A stretch of DNA of 64,000 nt from Maribacter polysiphoniae (GTDB taxonomy: Bacteria > Bacteroidota > Bacteroidia > Flavobacteriales > Flavobacteriaceae): contig NZ_QGGQ01000004.1 of NCBI RefSeq assembly GCF_003148665.1, positions 414,882 through 478,881 on the forward strand, read 5' to 3'. Under the pieces are notes generated by a model. The model did not search any database, was not told where the DNA came from, and saw nothing but the letters and a program-made list of their open reading frames with translations. Positions within the stretch are counted from its first letter, which is position 1; every line of letters begins with the position of its first letter. The translations under genes were made by a program, and so were the position numbers. Shown here piece after piece: positions 33,502-42,192 of this stretch.

Positions 33502-36126
33502 ATGCCTATGTTGAACAAAACCTTCAAAATCAAATTGACAGAAGACTGGAAAATCCAATCTTCCGAACATATTTCCCAAACAGGACAGGAGATCTCTACC
33601 GATCCCAATCTTTCAACAAACTGGTTACAGACCCAGGTCCCCACTACGGTTTTGGGGGCTTTGGTCGCAAACAAAGTGTACGAAGATCCTTATTTTGGTG
33701 AGAATCTCAAGGCTATCCCAACCCAACAGTTCAAGACTCCTTGGTGGTTTATCACCAAATTTACAATCCATCCCGAACAGGCCGACCTATTTGCCCATTT
33801 GAATTTTGACGGAATCAATTACAAAGCCAACATTTGGCTCAACGGCCATTTGATTGCCGATAGTAAGACTGTCGATGGGGCGTATCGTCGTACTTCCTTT
33901 GACATTAGTACATATACTACGGTTGGGAACAATATTTTGGCCGTGGAGGTCATCCCTCCCAAACCGGGTGATTTCAGCACTGGATTTGTCGATTGGAATC
34001 CCGCCCCACCGGATGGGAATATGGGCATATTTCGTCCTGTAACACTCCTTTTGCACGGTGGCGTACATATTGAGAATCCATTTGTACAAACAGCCCTTCA
34101 TTATAACGGCAATACCGAGGCAAAACTTTTAATAGCAACGGAACTTCATAACGATAGTGCACTGGCCATATCGGGAACATTGATAGGTACGATAGGTAAT
34201 ATCAGATTTACATTGCCCATTACAGTACCCCCGAAAGGCAAAGAGACCATCAAAGTGGATCCCACTGAATTTCCCCAATTACTTATTAAAGACCCAAAAC
34301 TTTGGTGGCCCATACACATGGGTGAACCCCATTTATACCATCTGGATTTGACCTTCAAAATCGATGAACAGACCTCGAGTACCACAAGTACCCGTTTCGG
34401 CATTCGACAGGTCTCCGATTATTGGTTGGACGATACCCATCGCGGATTCAAGATAAACGGCAAAAAAGTATTGATCAAGGGAGCTGGGTGGACAGATGAT
34501 CTTTTGTTGATGGATACCCATGAAAAAATAGAGGCCCAGGTAAACTATGTAAAACAAATGAACCTCAACTGTATTCGCCTCGAAGGCTTTTGGGGGAATG
34601 ATAAAAAACTATATGACCTCTGCGACGAACATGGAATTCTGTTAATGGTCGGATGGAGTTGCCATTGGGAGCATGAAATCCATATGGGTGTGCCCGTAAA
34701 CGAACGATTCGGGGGGGTATATAAGAAAGAGGACATTGCACACGTAGCCCAAGCTTGGGAAGATCAGGTCATTTGGCTGCGCAACCACCCCAGCATTTTT
34801 GTATGGACGGTGGCCAGTGACAAAGTTCCCATTACCGAATTGGAAGAAAAATATATAGAAACCTTCTCCGAATATGACCCTACCCGCCCCTATCTAAATT
34901 CTACGGGTGGTGTGGGCAGTGACCAACATGTCATCGGCAGTGAGGATGTAATCAGTGAAATCAGCGGTTCATCAGGCGTTAAAATGCTCGGACCTTACGC
35001 TTATACAGCCCCTATATACTGGTTTACCGACACCAAATTCGGAGGGGCCTATGGTTTCAATACCGAAACCGGTCCTGGTGCCCAAGTACCCCAATTGGAT
35101 AGTTTAAGGAAGTTTATCCCCGAAGACAAACTGTGGCCCATCAATGAAACTTGGGACTATCATTGCGGCATGTACGAGTTCGCCGATCTAAGCCGTTTTA
35201 CAAAGGCAATCAATGAGCGCTATGGCACACCTGAATCGATTGAGGAATTCGACAAAAAGGCCCAAGCCATGAACTATGAGCTTATGCGCCCTATGTTCGA
35301 AGCCTTTCAGGTGAATAAAAAGAAGGCCACAGGTGTTGTTCAGTGGATGCTCAATGCAGCATGGCCAAAAATGTACTGGCAATTATATGATTATTACCTA
35401 TTGCCAACTGCGGCCTTTTATGCCGTACAAAAAGCATGTGCCCCATTGCAGCTCATCTATAATTATGGAGATCATCAAATTTATGCCGTAAACGATTACC
35501 TGCATAGCGTTATGGATTTGACTGCCCAGGTCCAGGTATACGATATAAACTCGGAAATACGATTTGAAGCGGAAAAAACGTTCAATGCATCCCCGGATTC
35601 AGCAGTATCATTGTTGCCCTTGGATTCGTTGGAAAATCTTTCATCAACCTATTTTGTAAACCTTCGTCTGTTCGATTCAGAAAAAAAACAAATCAGCACG
35701 AACTTTTACTGGTTGTCTACCCAAGAAGAAACGTTGGACTATGAGGCCGATCTTGGCGAATTTGCCTTCCATACCCCCAGCAAACAATACGCCAACCTAA
35801 AAGCCCTAAGCAAGTTGCCAAACATCTCCTTGGACGTCTCCTATCACATCGAAAGGAAAAAAGGGGAACAAGTGGCGGTTGTGACCCTAAAGAACAGTAA
35901 CGATTGCATTGCATTCTTGGTTCATATGAAGATAATAAACAAGAAAAGTGGGGAAGTCATAGTCCCTGTTTTATGGGATGACAATTTCATAAGCCTAATA
36001 CCCCAGGAAGAACGTACCATACGGGCCACTTTCAACGTGGATACCGATGTGGAAATCAAGGTCGAAGGATGGAATGTAGACCGAACCGATTATAACGTGG
36101 GTCCATCCCCTAAGGTGATCGATTGA
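33502..36126 (+). CDS. Cytoplasmic GH2 enzyme of the exo-glucosaminidase/mannosidase branch
   Basis: An 874-residue protein with no signal peptide. The order is sugar-binding beta-sandwich (about 40-190, LNFDGINYKANIWLNG), Ig-like domain, catalytic barrel (about 300-580) and C-terminal beta domains. The usual acid/base Asn-Glu pair of GH2 is replaced by Ser-Asp: NHPSIFVWTVASDKVP, Asp440. The nucleophile is Glu522 in FNTETGPG. The Ser-Asp pair is known from exo-beta-glucosaminidases of the CsxA type and related enzymes, while classical beta-galactosidases have Asn-Glu. It probably trims imported oligosaccharides, perhaps ones with an amino sugar at the non-reducing end. Confidence 0.8.
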   Translation: MPMLNKTFKIKLTEDWKIQSSEHISQTGQEISTDPNLSTNWLQTQVPTTVLGALVANKVYEDPYFGENLKAIPTQQFKTPWWFITKFTIHPEQADLFAHLNFDGINYKANIWLNGHLIADSKTVDGAYRRTSFDISTYTTVGNNILAVEVIPPKPGDFSTGFVDWNPAPPDGNMGIFRPVTLLLHGGVHIENPFVQTALHYNGNTEAKLLIATELHNDSALAISGTLIGTIGNIRFTLPITVPPKGKETIKVDPTEFPQLLIKDPKLWWPIHMGEPHLYHLDLTFKIDEQTSSTTSTRFGIRQVSDYWLDDTHRGFKINGKKVLIKGAGWTDDLLLMDTHEKIEAQVNYVKQMNLNCIRLEGFWGNDKKLYDLCDEHGILLMVGWSCHWEHEIHMGVPVNERFGGVYKKEDIAHVAQAWEDQVIWLRNHPSIFVWTVASDKVPITELEEKYIETFSEYDPTRPYLNSTGGVGSDQHVIGSEDVISEISGSSGVKMLGPYAYTAPIYWFTDTKFGGAYGFNTETGPGAQVPQLDSLRKFIPEDKLWPINETWDYHCGMYEFADLSRFTKAINERYGTPESIEEFDKKAQAMNYELMRPMFEAFQVNKKKATGVVQWMLNAAWPKMYWQLYDYYLLPTAAFYAVQKACAPLQLIYNYGDHQIYAVNDYLHSVMDLTAQVQVYDINSEIRFEAEKTFNASPDSAVSLLPLDSLENLSSTYFVNLRLFDSEKKQISTNFYWLSTQEETLDYEADLGEFAFHTPSKQYANLKALSKLPNISLDVSYHIERKKGEQVAVVTLKNSNDCIAFLVHMKIINKKSGEVIVPVLWDDNFISLIPQEERTIRATFNVDTDVEIKVEGWNVDRTDYNVGPSPKVID

Positions 36127-36175
36127 ACAACTATGCGCGACAACCCAATACGAAGTAGGTTAAAAATATAACAGA

Positions 36176-37459
36176 ATGAAGAAATTAGCGATACAGGGAG
36201 GTACTCCTGCCCGTGACATAAAAGCAAATCCATGGCCCCAATGGCCGGTTTGGGGCCAAGAAGAAGAGAAGGCCCTCATCGAAGTGCTTCATAGCGGTGT
36301 ATGGTCTTATAATGGACCAAAGGAAACCGAGTTCAACAAACTATTTGCCGAATTTACCGGTGTTAAGCATTCGATCTGTACCGTTAACGGAACGGTTACC
36401 CTGCAAATCGCTCTTGAGGCATTGGGTGTTGGGTATGGAGACGAGGTAATCATTCCCGGACTTACTTGGCAAGCGACGGCCGCAACAGTAATTGATGTTA
36501 ACGCTACCCCTATTTTAGTCGATGTTCTTGAGGATACATGGTGTATTGACCCGGAAGCGGTCAAAAAAGCCATCACCCCCAGAACAAAGGCGATTATACC
36601 TGTACACCTTTATGGTGGATTTTCCGATATGGATGCCATTATGGCCATCGCCAAGGAACATAATCTCTTCGTTGTTGAAGATTGCGCCCATAAACACGGT
36701 GGTGAGTGGAAAGGACAAAAAGCAGGGAGTATAGGCCATATCGGCAGTTTCAGCTTTCAGTTGTCCAAACACCTGACCGCTGGTGAAGGAGGAGCGGTAA
36801 CGACCAACGATATTGATCTGGCCGAAAAATTGGACGCCCTCAGAAATTGTGGCCGACGACCCGAGGGAGACTCCCTTATCGGAGCAGATAAAGGTATAGG
36901 TGACTATGGTGATGATGGCAATTTTATTCAATCAGGAAATCTTCGGATTACCGAATTCCAAGCTGCCATTCTTGTTGAGGGACTCAAAAGGCTGCCCGAA
37001 CAGAATGCTAATAGGGATGCCAATGGGGCTTATTTGAATGAGCTATTGAACAGCATTCCCGGTATTCACCCTTTAAAAAGGGACCCTAGGGAAACCAAAA
37101 AAGCATATTTCAATTTTGCCTTTAGATATGATAGGCAAGCATTTAAGGACCTATCCGTACAGGATTTCAGAAGTGCACTTGAAGCCGAATTGAACATTGT
37201 GGTCGATGCGTGCTACGAACCATTGAACAATTGTTCCTTATATGTACCCCACACCAAACCCGCCCGCTATAAACTTAGTGATGCTTATTGGAAGGCCATA
37301 GACCCCAAAAGATTCCCTTTGCCCATTTGTGAGCGCCTATATCATGATGAATCGGTTTGCCTACACCATAAAATCCTGATGGGCACCAAGGCCGATATGG
37401 AGCTGATTGCGATGGCTATTGAAAAGATATATCATAATACCCATGAAATTACAAACTAA
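36176..37459 (+). CDS. DegT/DnrJ/EryC1/StrS-family PLP enzyme
   Basis: A 427-residue fold-type I PLP protein. The PLP-binding lysine is Lys198 in FSFQLSKHLTAGEGG. Other marks are GTVTLQIALEALGVGYGDEVIIPGLTW and VEDCAHKHGG, where Asp and His contact the cofactor. The family transfers amino groups to keto-sugars (or removes them). Such enzymes usually belong to biosynthesis; here it is inside a catabolic operon, with GH2 upstream and a Gfo/Idh oxidoreductase and ROK kinase downstream, which suggests that it removes the amino group of a sugar. Confidence 0.85.
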   Translation: MKKLAIQGGTPARDIKANPWPQWPVWGQEEEKALIEVLHSGVWSYNGPKETEFNKLFAEFTGVKHSICTVNGTVTLQIALEALGVGYGDEVIIPGLTWQATAATVIDVNATPILVDVLEDTWCIDPEAVKKAITPRTKAIIPVHLYGGFSDMDAIMAIAKEHNLFVVEDCAHKHGGEWKGQKAGSIGHIGSFSFQLSKHLTAGEGGAVTTNDIDLAEKLDALRNCGRRPEGDSLIGADKGIGDYGDDGNFIQSGNLRITEFQAAILVEGLKRLPEQNANRDANGAYLNELLNSIPGIHPLKRDPRETKKAYFNFAFRYDRQAFKDLSVQDFRSALEAELNIVVDACYEPLNNCSLYVPHTKPARYKLSDAYWKAIDPKRFPLPICERLYHDESVCLHHKILMGTKADMELIAMAIEKIYHNTHEITN

Positions 37460-37462
37460 AGA

Positions 37463-38338
37463 ATGACAAACCATTACAAGTATCTTATTCTTATGATGAT
37501 GGCTGTTTTGGGCAGTTCGCCGCTTTTTGCACAAAAGGGGACGAACCGGACCGAACCTCCAAAATTACCATCAAAAGGTATCTGTGCCCATAGGGGAGCT
37601 GTCGAAAAACATCCCGAAAACACCATTGCTGCCTTTAAGGAGGCCATTAGACTCGGTGCCCAAATGATTGAATTCGACGTGCGCCTATCCAAGGACAAAC
37701 AGCTTGTAATCATGCATGACACTTTAGTCGATCGAACAACCAATGGTTCAGGATACCTTCATGAAATGACCCTTCGGGAATTAAAAAAGCTCGATGCCGG
37801 CTCATGGAAATCCATCCAATTCAAAGGTGAAAAAATACCAACACTGCAAGAGGTGTTGGAAATAATGCCAGACAGCATTTGGCTCAACATCCACTTAAAA
37901 GGCGGTAAAAAATTGGGTAGGAAGACGGCTAAATTGATTGTTGCCGAAAAAAGGTTGCACCAAGCTATACTCGCCTGTGAAAAAGATGCCGCAAAGAAGG
38001 TCAGAAAGGTCAATGCCGCAATTAAAATGTGCAATATGGAGCGTTCCTCCTCTAGACAAAAATACATTGACGAAACCTTGGCAGAAAGGTTTGCTTTCAT
38101 TCAACTCAAGAAAAGCCGCGAAAACGATTCCCTTGCCATCGATATTGCAAGACTCAAAAAGAATGGGGTGCACATAAATTACGTGCAAGCCGAAACCCCG
38201 AATCATATGCTCCAATTATTGGATCAAGGTATCGATTTTGTCCTCACGGACCACCTGACCCTTCTATTGGATGCTTTTTCAAATAACAATCAGTCCTATT
38301 CTTCCCAAAATAAGAATAGTACCCTTAACCCACAATGA
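37463..38338 (+). CDS. Secreted glycerophosphodiester phosphodiesterase family protein
   Basis: A 291-residue protein with a signal peptide (SSPLFAQ). The GDPD signature is complete: CAHRGAVEKHPENTIAAF (catalytic His and Arg, about residues 42-58), IEFDVRLSKDKQLVIMHD (metal ligands Glu and Asp, general His) and the terminal VLTDHL. The family cleaves glycerophosphodiesters or other phosphodiesters. An insert between about 140 and 210 is rich in Lys and short helices. Its gene is four bases after the aminotransferase stop. Confidence 0.88.
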   Translation: MTNHYKYLILMMMAVLGSSPLFAQKGTNRTEPPKLPSKGICAHRGAVEKHPENTIAAFKEAIRLGAQMIEFDVRLSKDKQLVIMHDTLVDRTTNGSGYLHEMTLRELKKLDAGSWKSIQFKGEKIPTLQEVLEIMPDSIWLNIHLKGGKKLGRKTAKLIVAEKRLHQAILACEKDAAKKVRKVNAAIKMCNMERSSSRQKYIDETLAERFAFIQLKKSRENDSLAIDIARLKKNGVHINYVQAETPNHMLQLLDQGIDFVLTDHLTLLLDAFSNNNQSYSSQNKNSTLNPQ

Positions 38339-38369
38339 ACCGATTACGGACCTTATTCAATGAATTATC

Positions 38370-40181
38370 ATGACTAAATCCTTATTTAAAGAAAGTATTG
38401 TTAAACGGGCATTATTACATATAGCCGTCATATTTTTTATTGTTTCCTGTACTGCTGACCCGAAGAACAACCAACACTCCGAATCCACGATCAAAGAAGT
38501 AATGGATAGTGTGATCACAAGAGTGTATGCAAACGTTTCCCCCAATGAATACCCTACTATTGACGATGCCTTTATGCTCGACTTTTTGACCAAAGAAGAA
38601 AAATCCGTCTTGGCGACCCAATACCAGTATTTCAAGGTCAACGTACCCGTTACGGTATCGTTGATGCGAAACATCAATCAAAAAACAATTCCATTTTGGT
38701 TGAAAGAAAGTGGTTTTCAGAAAACAAAGGACCAAGTTAAAAACGAAGTGTACACCTATGAAATATGGCAAAAGGACTTTGAACCGGGTTGGGTACATTT
38801 GGGAATCCCTGGTTTTGACAAACACCGACCCGTATATTTCATCACTGTTGGGCCAAAGAACATATCCGATGAACTCAAAATAACAGAAACATACCCTTCC
38901 GAATACTCTTTGGAAACCATGAAAAAAGGAGCTTTCACTTATCACGATTGGTCCGATCTAACCATTACCGAGTTACCCGCGGAACTAGAAGGCCAAGTTT
39001 TATTTACCACCGTAAGGGGCCGGGCACGGGAAGCCCATGTTCAAGGAGCTTTTAGGGAGACTGTATTTCCTTCCTCCAATAAACCCGACCAAATTGTACT
39101 TACTTGGAGTAAGGAACCTACCAATTCCATCGATATCCAATGGAGAACCGACACCTCGGTTAAAAATGGGGATGTCGCCTACTGGAAGACGGGAACAAAC
39201 GATACGGTCTTTGTACATGCAACGACTAAACCGATGGAAGATCGTATGTTGTATAATGACCGCTATATTCATCGCCATACCGCACACTTGGATGGACTTG
39301 ATAATGGATCATCCTACGAATACAAGGTCGGTTCAAAAACGGACGATTCTTGGTCAAAGCCTTATAATTTCAAAACAGAGGCCGATCAAACCACTGACTT
39401 TTCATTCATATGGTTTGGTGATACGCATAAAGACCCGAAATGGGCGGAAAACCTTCAAAAAGCCAATTTGCGCCATCCTGAAATCTCCTTTTATTCCATA
39501 GCAGGGGATATTGTAACAACTGGATTATATCGAAATGAGTGGGATGAATTTTTCGGGTATGAAAAAGAGGTGTTTTCCAAGAAACCCTTAATGCCCGTAC
39601 CGGGAAACCACGACCGCCAAGACGGATTAGGGGCTTGGATGTACTACGAACTCTTCAGTTTACCCGAAAATGGACCTAAGGAAGTTCACCCTGAAAGCAC
39701 ATATGCCTTTGAATATGGTAACGCCTTGTTTCTTATGATTGATTCGACACACCCGAATGAGGCCCAGACCGAATGGATTGAGGAACAGCTACGGAATTCC
39801 AAGGCTACGTGGAAATTTGCCATGTTCCATTTTCCTCCTTACAACTTTGAAGAACCCTATTTAGACATTCAGGAAGCATGGTGCGGCATTTTTGACACCT
39901 ACCATGTTGATATGGTCATGTCTGGTCATATACATTATTACATGCGCTCTAAACCCATAAATCATGGTAAGGTGGTAGACGCCTTTAACAAAGGTACCGT
40001 ATATGCGGTTTCCATAGGCACCAACGGCAACCATGATGATATTGGCCAAGAGCCTTATGCGGAAAAACGATTCAAGGAAGGTAGGTATTATCAGCACATG
40101 ACCATAAAAAACGGCATACTTCAATATAACGCTTATAATGAAGCCGGTGAGATCGTTGATTCATTTGAAATAAAAAAATAA
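38370..40181 (+). CDS. Purple-acid-phosphatase-like metallophosphoesterase lipoprotein
   Basis: A 603-residue lipoprotein (IVSC, Cys 27). After an N-terminal domain of about 200 residues unlike anything I know, there is a purple acid phosphatase N-terminal FN3-like domain (about 220-330, QIVLTWSKEPTNSIDIQWRT). The metallophosphoesterase domain follows: GDTHKDP, GDIVTTG, GNHDRQDG, FHFPPY and GHIHYY. It is a larger relative of the 164-1297 product. It would act outside the inner membrane on a phosphoester of the glycan or its fragments. Its stop shares one base with the next start. Confidence 0.83.
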   Translation: MTKSLFKESIVKRALLHIAVIFFIVSCTADPKNNQHSESTIKEVMDSVITRVYANVSPNEYPTIDDAFMLDFLTKEEKSVLATQYQYFKVNVPVTVSLMRNINQKTIPFWLKESGFQKTKDQVKNEVYTYEIWQKDFEPGWVHLGIPGFDKHRPVYFITVGPKNISDELKITETYPSEYSLETMKKGAFTYHDWSDLTITELPAELEGQVLFTTVRGRAREAHVQGAFRETVFPSSNKPDQIVLTWSKEPTNSIDIQWRTDTSVKNGDVAYWKTGTNDTVFVHATTKPMEDRMLYNDRYIHRHTAHLDGLDNGSSYEYKVGSKTDDSWSKPYNFKTEADQTTDFSFIWFGDTHKDPKWAENLQKANLRHPEISFYSIAGDIVTTGLYRNEWDEFFGYEKEVFSKKPLMPVPGNHDRQDGLGAWMYYELFSLPENGPKEVHPESTYAFEYGNALFLMIDSTHPNEAQTEWIEEQLRNSKATWKFAMFHFPPYNFEEPYLDIQEAWCGIFDTYHVDMVMSGHIHYYMRSKPINHGKVVDAFNKGTVYAVSIGTNGNHDDIGQEPYAEKRFKEGRYYQHMTIKNGILQYNAYNEAGEIVDSFEIKK

Positions 40182-41188
40182 TGAAAAAAATAAATATCGC
40201 CCTGATCGGGGCAGGTTATATATCGGATTATCATGCTCGTGGACTTTTGACCATGCCCCAAGTGGCACTGGTGGCTGTTGTATCCAAACATTTGGGGAAC
40301 GCCGAAAAATTTGCATCCAAGTATGGTATAAAAAATGCGTATTCCTCGATTACACCCGTAGTTGAAGACCCAACCATAGATGCCGTAATCATCAGCACCC
40401 CCAATTCCTTCCATGCGCCATATGCCATTGAATTCCTAAAGAACGGTAAGGATGTATTTTTGGAAAAACCCATGGCCATGAATGCTGGGGAAGGGGAACA
40501 AATTGCCCAAGTAGCGGATGAGAAAGACCGATTGGTCATGGTAGGCCATATGTGGCGTTTTGATACGGACACCCAATTTATCAAGGATAGCATTGATGCC
40601 GGTAAATTGGGAAAAGTGTTCAAAACCAAAGGATACGGTATTCATGAAAATTGGGGACCCACGGGCTGGTTTACCCAAAAAAAACTGGCAGGCGGTGGAG
40701 CCTTGGCCGATATGGGAGTCCATGCCATTGATACCATAAGATACTTACTGGGAGACCCTAAACCCGTGCAGGTCTATGCCAAGATTGCAACAAATTTCGG
40801 GGACTATGATGTTGACGATTCCGGGATTATCGTCATTACATGGGACAATGGAACGGAAAGTATTATTGAAAGTGGATGGTGGCACCCACATATGGATGGA
40901 CCTGAAGCCAGCAGTGGCGTATTCGGCACCGAAGGCTATGCTAGCCTTTTTCCCACATTCTTAAAATTAAAAAAAGGGGAAGAATCCTCTGAAGAAATAG
41001 TGCCTACCCTCCCAAAAAGGGATGAACACTGTGATCAAATCATATACACCCGTCAAATGCAATATTTTATAGATTGTATCAAGACCAGAAAACACCCTAT
41101 TCCAGGTTTGAACGAAGGTCAAGTTGTACTTCGGATTGTCGATGCGGCCTATGAATCCGCAAAAAAACAAACAGTAATAAACCTATAG
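40181..41188 (+). CDS. Cytoplasmic Gfo/Idh/MocA oxidoreductase
   Basis: A 335-residue protein with no signal. The NAD-binding loop is ALIGAGYIS (residues about 6-14), the EKP motif lies in FLEKPMAMN (about residue 95), and the catalytic-site GGGALADMGVHAID (about 175-188) supplies the conserved Asp and His. It probably interconverts a sugar alcohol carbon and a ketone. The ATG overlaps the previous stop by one base (TAATG), so translation is coupled. With DegT and ROK it could form a short amino-sugar route. Confidence 0.87.
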   Translation: MKKINIALIGAGYISDYHARGLLTMPQVALVAVVSKHLGNAEKFASKYGIKNAYSSITPVVEDPTIDAVIISTPNSFHAPYAIEFLKNGKDVFLEKPMAMNAGEGEQIAQVADEKDRLVMVGHMWRFDTDTQFIKDSIDAGKLGKVFKTKGYGIHENWGPTGWFTQKKLAGGGALADMGVHAIDTIRYLLGDPKPVQVYAKIATNFGDYDVDDSGIIVITWDNGTESIIESGWWHPHMDGPEASSGVFGTEGYASLFPTFLKLKKGEESSEEIVPTLPKRDEHCDQIIYTRQMQYFIDCIKTRKHPIPGLNEGQVVLRIVDAAYESAKKQTVINL

Positions 41189-41192
41189 ACAC

Positions 41193-42158
41193 ATGACCCA
41201 CATGGAAAATTTAAAATATGCCATCGGAATCGATTTAGGGGGAACCTTTGTTAAAGTGGCCTTGGTCTGTGAAACAGGTGCCATTCGTTTCTCCCACAAA
41301 CTCCCTATCGGGGTCGAGGCCACGAAAAACGTTATTCTAGATACCATTGAACAAATTATTCAAACTGCCCTTATTGAGTCTTTCGAAAAAAAGCTACAAG
41401 TTGTAGGGATCGGGATCGGCACCCCCGGTATTGTCTTTGACGGAATTGTTATCGGTGCTGCGGACAACCTCGACGGATGGGAACAAATTGACCTTTCCGG
41501 TTATTTTTCAAAACGTTTTAAACTACCGGTCAGTGTCGATAATGATGCCAATTTAATGGGGTATGGCGAACTGAATTACGGGGCGGCAAGGGGCTGTACC
41601 GATGTCGTATGCCTAACTATAGGCACTGGTATTGGCGGGGCCATTATTATCAATGGATCTGTATACAGCGGCTACAAAAGCAGGGGCGGTGAATTGGGCC
41701 ATATTGTCATTGAACATAACGGAATAGATTGCAATTGTGGTGGTCGGGGCTGTCTTGAGGCCTATGCCTCTACCTCGGCATTGATTAGGCGTTACAAGGA
41801 ATTATCGGGGGATGACAGTGAAAATATCGATGGGTACCATATTGTCAAAAAATTTAAACAGGACGATCCTGATGCCCTAAAAAGCATTCAAGAACATACC
41901 GAATATCTCGGACATGGCATTGCTTCTTTCATAAACACCTTCGCTCCCCAAAAAATAGTTCTGGGAGGGGGAATTTCGGATGCTGGGCAATTTTATATCG
42001 ATATGATCCAAAAAGTCGCAACACAACATATGATGCCCGATTGCGGGGGACACACTGAAATCGTGGCCGCCCAGTTAGGCAATATTGCCGGTAGCTTGGG
42101 GGCGGCAGCCATGGTTTTTGGGGAAATCAATGGAAAACACCAGTTCAGTGTTGTTTAA
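41193..42158 (+). CDS. ROK-family sugar kinase (glucokinase-like, zinc type)
   Basis: A 321-residue kinase; a second ATG at 41202 would also serve. The phosphate loop is GIDLGGTFVK, the catalytic Asp lies in VDNDANLMGYGE, and the zinc site CNCGGRGCLEAYAS (about residues 174-187) with the preceding GELGHI is complete. These are marks of glucokinase, N-acetylmannosamine and related kinases. It has no DNA-binding domain. Last gene of the rightward operon. Contrast the ROK protein at 20360, which has lost the zinc cysteines. Confidence 0.88.
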   Translation: MTHMENLKYAIGIDLGGTFVKVALVCETGAIRFSHKLPIGVEATKNVILDTIEQIIQTALIESFEKKLQVVGIGIGTPGIVFDGIVIGAADNLDGWEQIDLSGYFSKRFKLPVSVDNDANLMGYGELNYGAARGCTDVVCLTIGTGIGGAIIINGSVYSGYKSRGGELGHIVIEHNGIDCNCGGRGCLEAYASTSALIRRYKELSGDDSENIDGYHIVKKFKQDDPDALKSIQEHTEYLGHGIASFINTFAPQKIVLGGGISDAGQFYIDMIQKVATQHMMPDCGGHTEIVAAQLGNIAGSLGAAAMVFGEINGKHQFSVV

Positions 42159-42192
42159 AACGATTTTCACAAACCACCTTATAAATACAGCT

